Below, in pieces: positions 6,106 through 12,179 of a stretch of DNA of 12,179 bases. Source of the stretch: CAZGOM01 sp964542875 (lineage in GTDB: Bacteria > Planctomycetota > Phycisphaerae > Phycisphaerales > Phycisphaeraceae); the NCBI GenBank assembly GCA_964542875.1, contig CAZIWA010000151.1, positions 1 through 12,179 of the forward strand, written 5' to 3'. Under the pieces are notes generated by a model. It was not told the origin of the DNA, did not search any database, and saw only the letters and a list, made by a program, of their open reading frames with translations. The position numbers were made by a program, and so were the translations under genes. How positions within the stretch are numbered: the first letter of the stretch is position 1; every line of letters begins with the position of its first letter.

Positions 6106-8349
6106 ATGACCACACACACCATCACATTGCCCAACCACACCCACCCCAAACACGCCTGGACCATCCTGCGCGCACCCGCCGGTTCATTCCCCAAAAACAC
6201 CCAATGGGCCATCGGTCATCCCGGCTCCTGGCACCCCGTCCAGGCCGCACTCCTATGCGATAACCCCGCGGCCGGCGCATTCCTCCGCATCGACACCGTC
6301 ACCCCCCTCACCGGCCTCCAGTCCCTCCAGCCCAGCCCCCACGCCCCCACCCCTTTAACCGACCCCATTCAATCCGTCGTCACCCCGTCCGCCATCACCC
6401 TCTCCAACGCATCCCTCAAGGCCCAACTCTCCCCAGACGCATCCATCTCCCTCACCGCTTTCGCTCAAAAGCTCGGCCCGCTGAACCTCTCCTACGCCTC
6501 CGGCGGCCTCCGCTTCTCCTCCCTGAACGACACCCACGCCACCGTCACCCTCATCGACGCCGGCCCCGTCCGCACCCTCGCCCGCTGGCAAGGCCGTTGC
6601 CTGGGCCCCTCCAATGAGCCCGGCCTCGCCCTCACGCTCGACATCGAACTCTTCGCCTCCCTCCCCCACGCCGTCGTCCGCGCCTGGTTTGTGCATGATC
6701 TCCCCAACCTCCCCACGCTGGATCTCACAGACCTCACCCTCACGCTCCCCCTCCCGGGCCTCACCCGGCACCACACCCTCCAGCTCAAACGCGGCATCAT
6801 CCCCAAGCCCCATTTCGTCTCCACCACCCAGCCGCTTCATGGCGCAGTCGGCCACGACAACGCCACCGTCTTTCGCCTGCTCGACCCCGCACCGCTTCAA
6901 GACCCCACCGTCTACCCCGACTACCTCATGCCCCCCTGCGATGAGATTGCCCCGTGGCTGGCCATGAGCTCACCCACGCTCTCGTGCGTCGCCGCCGTCG
7001 ACGACCTGCGTGAATCCCGCCCCAACGCCCTCTCCGCGGCCGATGAGCAGCTCTCCCTCCACCTCTGGCCCTCCTTCGCCGGCCCCCTCACCCTCCCGCA
7101 AGGCCGCTCCCGCAGCGCCACTCTCCGCCTCTCCTTCTCCACCGCCGCGCCGGAAGCCGCAAGCCTCGCCCGCTCCCTGTCCGTCACCTCGCCCGAGCCC
7201 CTCCTGGCGGCCACCGGCCAGGCCCCTTTCTTCGACACCCATCTTCTCCTGCAAAACATCCCCGACCACGCCAGCCGCTTCGACGATTACTTGAAACGGG
7301 TCGCCTGCCCACCCACCGTCGCCGACAAGTTCGACCTGGGCGACACCCCCGACCCCGGCTACAAAACCACCTACATCGCCACCGCCCGGCGCATCGATCC
7401 CCTCGTCCCCGAATCCCACCTGCGCCCCATCCAGTTCTCCGCAGGCGGGCACTTCGCCGTCACCCCCTGGTCCGACCTCTCCCAATATGAGCAAGTCTGG
7501 GCCAACAACGAATACGACGTCATCTGGTGCATCGCCTCTGAAGCCCTCCGCTGCCGCCAGCCGGACCTCCTTCGCCCCCTGCGTTGGTATGCCCGCCACG
7601 CCATCGAGGTCGACTTCGTCCACCACTCCGACCACACCTGGAAGCACCGCTGCACCCCCGCCCACAGCGCCCGCCACACCACCACCGGCGCTTACCCCAG
7701 CCACTTCTGGACCGAAGGTCTCCTGTCCCATTACCTCCTCACCGGTGACCCCGACGCCCTCGCCTTCGCCCGCGCCATCGGCGACAAAATCATCGACTTC
7801 TTCAGCGAGCCTGATCAGATCACCCGCCTCTGGCACCCCACGCGCGAGCTGGGCTGGGCCCTGGTCGCCACCGCCGCCCTCGCACAGGTCGATCCTCAGG
7901 AAAAGTATCTCGCCATCAGCGGGAAAATGGCCTCCCAGCTCATCCAGGCCCCGCTGGACGCCCAATTCACCACCCAGATGGTCCAGTTCTCTTTCGGCTT
8001 TGCCTCCATCCTTTTAGGCCTGGACCGCTGGCATCAAATCAAGCCTTCCCCGGCCTGCTCAAGCTGGATCGTCGATGCCGCCTCCCACTGCGCCCGCCAG
8101 GTCCGCTCCACGCCCAGCGCCGTTCCCTCCATGACCATCGCCGTCCTCTGGCTGGGCTACAAGCACTCCGGCGATGAATCCCTCCTCCGCGCCGGCATGC
8201 ACGTCTTTGAACGCATGATGGACACCCACTGGTGGCAGACCCCGGCCCCTTATGCCAAGCCCGCCGCCATGCTCCACCGTCCGCTGGCCCGTTTCTTCGA
8301 AGCCGCCCGTCAAAAAGGCCTGCTCACCAGCCTCGATTACCGCTTTTGA
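6106..8349 (+). CDS. PcRGLX/YetA-like protein (putative PL26-type exo-rhamnogalacturonan lyase relative)
   Basis: A 747-residue protein without a signal peptide or membrane segment, so probably cytoplasmic. The layout fits the three-domain PcRGLX/YetA family. About 1-95 is beta-rich (PVQ at 44-46, as in the family's N-terminal RIFT-barrel domain), about 95-350 is a beta-sandwich, and about 370-747 is an alpha/alpha toroid. The toroid carries NNEYD (467-471), VDFVHHSDHTWKH (502-514), a His-rich stretch (514-524) and HFWTEGLLSHYLLTGDP (533-549), typical of the active-site face in such barrels. PcRGLX itself is an exo-rhamnogalacturonan lyase. Here the reaction is inferred from remembered family patterns, and a GH127-like or other toroid enzyme is the main alternative. 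No Shine-Dalgarno precedes the ATG, and the operator ends 4 bp before it. It is first in an operon with the DUF4838 gene 18 bp downstream. Confidence 0.6.
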   Translation: MTTHTITLPNHTHPKHAWTILRAPAGSFPKNTQWAIGHPGSWHPVQAALLCDNPAAGAFLRIDTVTPLTGLQSLQPSPHAPTPLTDPIQSVVTPSAITLSNASLKAQLSPDASISLTAFAQKLGPLNLSYASGGLRFSSLNDTHATVTLIDAGPVRTLARWQGRCLGPSNEPGLALTLDIELFASLPHAVVRAWFVHDLPNLPTLDLTDLTLTLPLPGLTRHHTLQLKRGIIPKPHFVSTTQPLHGAVGHDNATVFRLLDPAPLQDPTVYPDYLMPPCDEIAPWLAMSSPTLSCVAAVDDLRESRPNALSAADEQLSLHLWPSFAGPLTLPQGRSRSATLRLSFSTAAPEAASLARSLSVTSPEPLLAATGQAPFFDTHLLLQNIPDHASRFDDYLKRVACPPTVADKFDLGDTPDPGYKTTYIATARRIDPLVPESHLRPIQFSAGGHFAVTPWSDLSQYEQVWANNEYDVIWCIASEALRCRQPDLLRPLRWYARHAIEVDFVHHSDHTWKHRCTPAHSARHTTTGAYPSHFWTEGLLSHYLLTGDPDALAFARAIGDKIIDFFSEPDQITRLWHPTRELGWALVATAALAQVDPQEKYLAISGKMASQLIQAPLDAQFTTQMVQFSFGFASILLGLDRWHQIKPSPACSSWIVDAASHCARQVRSTPSAVPSMTIAVLWLGYKHSGDESLLRAGMHVFERMMDTHWWQTPAPYAKPAAMLHRPLARFFEAARQKGLLTSLDYRF

Positions 8350-8367
8350 TTCTCACAAGGTAAACCC

Positions 8368-10920
8368 ATGAAGACCGCCCTCATTCTCCTTCTCACCCTC
8401 GCCTGCCTTCTGGCGATGTCGCACCCCGCCCACGCCCTCACCCTTGCGGAGAAAAACACACCCAAGGCCACCGTCTACGTCCAGGCCGACAGCCTTACCC
8501 CGGGCCAGCGCACTTCCATGACCCAGGCCGCCGCGTGGCTCACTGATTCCATCAAGGCCGCCACGGGCGCATCTCTCCCTCAAGCCGACAAAGCCCCCGA
8601 CGACAACACCACCGCCATCATCTTCACCACCGCCCAGGCCCAGCCTGCCTTGGCCAGGGAACTAAAACTCAACACCGCCGCCGAGGACGCCTACGCCATC
8701 GCCACCCGCGGCAACCGGCTTTACCTCATCGGCGCAAACCCCTTTGCCGTCCGCCACGCCGCCGCCCATGTCCTGCGCGAGCTCGGCTTCCGCTACTACG
8801 CCCCTTCCCCCAAGTGGCACATCATTCCTTCCCTCGACCGTGTCGACCTCAACCTCAATCTCGCCGACGCACCTGCCATCAGCTCCCGCAAAATCTGGTA
8901 CGCCTACGGCCAGCCAGACAAATCCCTCGACAACAACTACGAACTCTGGGTCCTGGGCAACCGTCTCTCCCGAGGCGGCCTGGTCAACACCGGCCACAGC
9001 TACGCCCACATCATCAACCGCAACACCGCCGAATTTGAAGCCCACCCCGAATACTTCGCACTCCTTGAAAACGGCGAGCGCGACATCAAGCGCGCCGTCC
9101 AGGCCCGCAAATTCTGCTACTCCAACCCCGGCCTCATCGACCTCGTCTCGCGCGACCGCATCAAAGCCCTCGAGGAAGCCCGCAAACAAGACCCCCTCCA
9201 ATACATGGTCTCCGTCGATCCGTCCGACGGCCAGGGCACCTGCAACTGCCCCGAGTGCGTCAAGCTCGGCACCACCTCAGACCGCGTGTTTCACCTGGCC
9301 AACCAGGTCGCCATCCGCCTCCGCAAAGCCTACCCCGACGCCTGGGTCGGCCTCTACGCCTACAGCAGCCACCGCCTTCCCCCCACCATCCGGCTTGAGC
9401 CCAACGTCTACGTCCAGGTCGCCCTCGCCTTTAACCGCACGCAATACTCCCTCCCCCAGCTCGTGGAACTCTGGTCGCAGAAAGTCGGCGCCATCGGCCT
9501 GCGCGAGTATTACGGCGTTGAAGCCTGGGACTGGGGCCTCCCCGGCCGCATGCGCGGCGCAAAAGTCGCCTACCACAAGGAATGGATCCCCTTCTACGCC
9601 AAGCGCAAGCTCAACGCCATCAACGCCGAAACCAACGCCAACTGGGGCGGTCAGGCTCTTGGCCTCTTCATCGCCGCTGAACTCATGTGGGACACCAGCG
9701 CCGATACCGACGCCCTCGTCGCCCGTTTCCACAAAGACCTCTTTGGCCCCGCCGCCGGCCCCATGCAGGCGCTCTACGCCCGCTTTGAGTCCAGCCCCCC
9801 TCTCAACCCCGCCACCCTCACCCCCATGTTTGATGACCTGCGCCAGGCCCTCGCCCTGGCCGCTACGCCTCAGGTCCGTGCCCGCATCATCGACATGATG
9901 TCCTACATCCTCTACGTCGACACCTACCGCCGCTTCGAGCTCGTCAGCGAGTCTGAACCCACCCGCAAGGACGCCTACTACGCCTCCCTCAAGGAGCTCA
10001 TGAACCTCGCCTGGCGGACCAAAGACCGCGACACCGTCCACTACTACGCCCTGGCCCGCCGCCTCTGCAACTCACTCCCCCTCACCGACAAACGCCCCGA
10101 GTTCAACCTCGTCAGCCAGAATCCCCCCACCATCTGGAAAACCGGCGAGCAATACACCGACGACCAGATCCTCGCCCTCTTTGAAGCCACCGCCAAATCC
10201 CTCAAGGAAGACCAGACCCCCTACACCACCTACTCCCGGTTCTTTGAACCCATCCGTCAGCTCGCCGGGCCCGGCCCCGCCAGCACCCTTCACGGCGATG
10301 ACGCCCAGGGGATCACCCGCTCCCGCGGCACCCTCACCGGCTACATCGTCCCCGCCGGCCAGGCCGCCATCACCCTCCAGGTTCAAGCCGTCACCAAGCC
10401 CGTCACCTTCAAGGTCTACCTGCGCGATCAGGAAGTCCTTCAGGAAACCACCATCCCCGCCGGCGACACCTTCACCGACCTCAAGTTCGACCTCCCCAAA
10501 GCCGGCGAATACCGCTTTGAGCTCAGCGGCGAAGCAGTCCTGAAAGCCGCTCCCACGCTTCCCCTGATCCTCGAAGCCTCCCCCTCCCGCCCCGCTTGGA
10601 TCGACTACTCCGGCCCCCACTACTTCTACGTCCCCAAAGGCGTCACCCAGATCTGCGTGGAGGCCGAACCCCGCCTCACCTACTTCATCCCCGGCAACCC
10701 CGCCCGCCAGGAGATCACCCCCGCCAACCGCCTGCCCGGCAAAAACTACGCCGTCATCAACGTCCCCCCCGACGCCGCAGGCAAGCTCTGGCGCACCGAC
10801 CCCAACACCCGCGCCAAAATCTCCTTCCTCAACATCCCCCCGTTCTTTTGCCCCTCTCCCCAAAACATCTTCCTCCCCCGCGAAGTCGCCGAACTCGACA
10901 ACCTCACCACCGCCAAATAA
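8368..10920 (+). CDS. Exported DUF4838-domain protein, second paralogue
   Basis: An 850-residue exported protein with a signal peptide (hydrophobic core 4-16, likely cut after A-H-A at 21-23). AAGG (8357-8360) lies 7 nt before the ATG, and only 18 bp separate it from the PcRGLX-like gene, so the two form an operon. It shares the DUF4838 landmarks of the protein at 256-2715: G209-H210-SYA-H214, HPEYFA (226-231), C250 in CYSNP, DPSDG then C292-x-C294-x-x-C297, GLYAY (328-332) and E421-T422. The N-terminal domain (about 30-165) resembles those preceding catalytic barrels in GH20/GH67 enzymes, with FRYYAP at 141-146. The C-terminus (about 650-845) is beta-rich but differs from the jelly-roll end of the other paralogue and ends in an aromatic, Pro-rich segment. 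Its activity is unknown; a glycoside hydrolase or glycan-binding role outside the cytoplasm is inferred. Confidence 0.85.
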   Translation: MKTALILLLTLACLLAMSHPAHALTLAEKNTPKATVYVQADSLTPGQRTSMTQAAAWLTDSIKAATGASLPQADKAPDDNTTAIIFTTAQAQPALARELKLNTAAEDAYAIATRGNRLYLIGANPFAVRHAAAHVLRELGFRYYAPSPKWHIIPSLDRVDLNLNLADAPAISSRKIWYAYGQPDKSLDNNYELWVLGNRLSRGGLVNTGHSYAHIINRNTAEFEAHPEYFALLENGERDIKRAVQARKFCYSNPGLIDLVSRDRIKALEEARKQDPLQYMVSVDPSDGQGTCNCPECVKLGTTSDRVFHLANQVAIRLRKAYPDAWVGLYAYSSHRLPPTIRLEPNVYVQVALAFNRTQYSLPQLVELWSQKVGAIGLREYYGVEAWDWGLPGRMRGAKVAYHKEWIPFYAKRKLNAINAETNANWGGQALGLFIAAELMWDTSADTDALVARFHKDLFGPAAGPMQALYARFESSPPLNPATLTPMFDDLRQALALAATPQVRARIIDMMSYILYVDTYRRFELVSESEPTRKDAYYASLKELMNLAWRTKDRDTVHYYALARRLCNSLPLTDKRPEFNLVSQNPPTIWKTGEQYTDDQILALFEATAKSLKEDQTPYTTYSRFFEPIRQLAGPGPASTLHGDDAQGITRSRGTLTGYIVPAGQAAITLQVQAVTKPVTFKVYLRDQEVLQETTIPAGDTFTDLKFDLPKAGEYRFELSGEAVLKAAPTLPLILEASPSRPAWIDYSGPHYFYVPKGVTQICVEAEPRLTYFIPGNPARQEITPANRLPGKNYAVINVPPDAAGKLWRTDPNTRAKISFLNIPPFFCPSPQNIFLPREVAELDNLTTAK

Positions 10921-10956
10921 CGATCCAAAGTGCTCGTAACCACGGCCCTATTACAG

Positions 10957-10991
10957 CCCAGGGTAAGCATGTAACCATGCGCAACCCTGGG
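10957..10991 (+). terminator. Terminator-like hairpin after the operon
   Basis: CCCAGGGT (10957-10964) pairs with ACCCTGGG (10984-10991). Inside it GCATG (10967-10971) pairs with CATGC (10976-10980) around a TAAC loop, with AA/GCA as an internal loop. The following TTTGCCGTTT is a poor T-tract, so termination is plausible but could be weak or factor-assisted. It lies 37 bp after the DUF4838 stop. Confidence 0.55.
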
Positions 10992-11218
10992 TTTGCCGTT
11001 TATTGAAACGCTCTTGCATGTGTCTGCTTCCGCGCTCCAAAACCTGTAAAAATCCATGACGTTTCTCCCTCTTTCGCTCCATCGTCTTTAACCTGAACCG
11101 TACTCTGGAATACCCAATTTCCACGCCCCAAACACCCTTTTACCCCCGTCGTCAAAATGACATAACATATTCCCCGCGTTTGCCGCCCCACCCACTTCCT
11201 CCCTACCATTCTTCCCTC
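10992..11218. other. Intergenic region upstream of the CE7 esterase gene
   Basis: No convincing gene. A GTCA-AAA-TGAC inverted repeat (11151-11161) and an AT-rich CATAACATATT (11161-11171) precede the esterase gene. I could not pair a good -35 box with either possible -10. No copy of the ATGCACACGAGTGCA operator is present here. Confidence 0.5.
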
Positions 11219-12166
11219 ATGTTCAAGCACAACTACCCCTTCGATCCCACCTACGGCTACTCCCAGGACCAACTCCTCGCCATCAAGCCCCCCGCAGAGC
11301 CCGCGGGCTTCGTTGAGTTCTGGCAAAAAACCTACGACCAGACCCGCAGCGTCCCGCTCAACATCACCACCCGCGAAAACCCCCTCACCCGCGACGATGT
11401 CCTCGTGCTCGACGTCCAGTTCGACGGCCTTGAGGGCTTTCGCGTCGGTGCATGGGTCACCATCCCCCGCAAAACCCCCTTCACCCGCGGCATCGTCGCC
11501 GGCCACGGTTACGGCGAACCCGCCGCCCCCGCCAGCGGCATCAACATCCCCCCTGCCGCCGCCATCCACCCCTGCGCCCGCGGCTTCGCACTCTCGGCCC
11601 ACAAAGACGTCCCCCGCACACCCGCCTACCACGTCATCCACGGCATCGATTCCCCCCACACCTACATCCACCGCCACTGCGTCGCCGACATCTGGACCTC
11701 GCTCTCCGTGCTCCAGCACCTGTGCCCCCAGATTACCCATTTCGACTACACCGGCGGCAGCTTCGGCGGCGGCATCGGCGCGCTCGCACTCCCCTGGGAA
11801 CCTCGCTTCCGCAAAGCACACCTCTCCGTCCCCAGCTTCGGCCACCACCCCCTTCGCCTCACCATGCCCTGCGCCGGCTCCGGCGAAGCCGTCCGCATCT
11901 ACCACTCCCACCACCCCGAAATCGCCCACACCACCCTCCCCTTCCTCGACGCCGCCATCGCCGCCACCCACATCAAAATCCCCGTCCACACCACCCCCGC
12001 CCTCTTTGACCCCAGCGTCCCGCCCCCCGGCCAGTTTGCCGTCTGCAACGCCATCAAATCCCCCCATAAGCAGCACATCATGCCCGCCGGCCACTTCGAC
12101 TACCCGGAAGCCCAGACCCACAACACCGCCATCACCGCCGAACTCCACGACTTTTTCTCCGCCTGA
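11219..12166 (+). CDS. CE7-type acetyl esterase (acetyl xylan esterase/cephalosporin C deacetylase family)
   Basis: A 315-residue alpha/beta-hydrolase, close to the usual length of CE7 enzymes (about 320), which remove acetyl groups from xylo-oligosaccharides and other acetylated substrates. The nucleophile elbow is G-G-S181-F-G-G, the Asp is D264 in FDPSVPPP and the His is H292 in GHFDYP. HGYG (96-99) provides the Tyr expected at the oxyanion hole. The N-terminal FVEFWQKT (31-38) matches the family's FxEFW pattern. The conserved RGQ motif is R-G-F (121-123) here, and the usual Glu after the catalytic His is Phe. There is no signal peptide, so it is likely cytoplasmic, as in many CE7 enzymes. 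The ATG at 11219 is preferred over an in-frame TTG at 11180, which would only add a Pro-rich leader. No Shine-Dalgarno is seen. It follows the operon by 298 bp. Confidence 0.85.
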   Translation: MFKHNYPFDPTYGYSQDQLLAIKPPAEPAGFVEFWQKTYDQTRSVPLNITTRENPLTRDDVLVLDVQFDGLEGFRVGAWVTIPRKTPFTRGIVAGHGYGEPAAPASGINIPPAAAIHPCARGFALSAHKDVPRTPAYHVIHGIDSPHTYIHRHCVADIWTSLSVLQHLCPQITHFDYTGGSFGGGIGALALPWEPRFRKAHLSVPSFGHHPLRLTMPCAGSGEAVRIYHSHHPEIAHTTLPFLDAAIAATHIKIPVHTTPALFDPSVPPPGQFAVCNAIKSPHKQHIMPAGHFDYPEAQTHNTAITAELHDFFSA

Positions 12167-12179
12167 AACCACAAGAAAC

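Noticed and set aside
6970..7965. A 331-codon minus-strand open frame
   Set aside because: It is the reverse of the PcRGLX-like gene, with Gly/Val/Glu-rich low-complexity sequence and no plausible start or domain.
11180..11218. TTG start for the esterase
   Set aside because: It adds only a Pro/His-rich leader outside the CE7 fold, and no ribosome binding site was seen. The ATG at 11219 matches family length.
11000..12172. A 390-codon minus-strand open frame
   Set aside because: It is the reverse of the CE7 esterase gene, which carries a full catalytic triad. The frame is Gly/Val/Asp-rich with no domain.
1..12179. CRISPR array, tRNA or rRNA genes, insertion sequences
   Set aside because: I saw no regularly spaced direct repeats, no cloverleaf-like sequence, no transposase-like protein and no terminal inverted repeats bounding a gene.

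Overview
The window reads as an accessory carbohydrate-metabolism region of a GC-rich, Gram-negative-type bacterium. Planctomycetota is most likely, possibly class Phycisphaerae, and Verrucomicrobiota or Lentisphaerota are alternatives. Four things point this way: two large exported DUF4838-type proteins, a prepilin-like protein with a G-F-T-L-V-E cleavage motif and a terminal VDGH motif, a PcRGLX/YetA-like protein, and an intergenic repeat (31-85) resembling ones I recall from planctomycete genomes. This is inference; there is no rRNA or other phylogenetic marker here.

Layout. (1) 1-255 is non-coding, with a hairpin-rich repeat and the terminator of the first gene. (2) 256-2715 (minus) is an exported DUF4838 protein with a C-terminal carbohydrate-binding-like beta-sandwich. 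(3) 2716-2935 is a divergent intergenic region packed with short palindromes and a consensus -10 box. (4) 2936-3949 (plus) is a DapB-N-terminal-like dehydrogenase related to 2,4-diaminopentanoate dehydrogenases. (5) 3950-4070 separates two convergent genes and holds a perfect 15-bp-stem terminator nested in a wider inverted repeat. (6) 4071-5905 (minus) holds a LacI-family regulator followed 47 bp later by a prepilin-like protein. (7) 5906-6105 is a divergent control region with two promoters and two copies of a 15-bp LacI-type operator, one at each predicted transcription start. (8) 6106-10920 (plus) is a two-gene operon, a PcRGLX/YetA-like protein without a signal peptide and a second exported DUF4838 protein. 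(9) 10921-11218 is intergenic with a terminator-like hairpin. (10) 11219-12166 (plus) is a CE7-type acetyl esterase with an altered RGQ motif.

How they may work together. The best-supported unit is the LacI regulator, its paired operators and the PcRGLX-like/DUF4838 operon. This looks like a small sugar-responsive locus in which an exported protein acts on or binds a polysaccharide and a probably cytoplasmic PcRGLX-like enzyme processes the fragments. The CE7 esterase would fit removal of acetyl groups from the same kind of polymer, but no operator copy was seen upstream of it. The substrate cannot be read from the sequence; rhamnogalacturonan/pectin is suggested only by the PcRGLX-family resemblance.

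The plus strand is C-rich relative to G whichever way the genes point. This strand skew creates many long spurious reverse-strand open frames.
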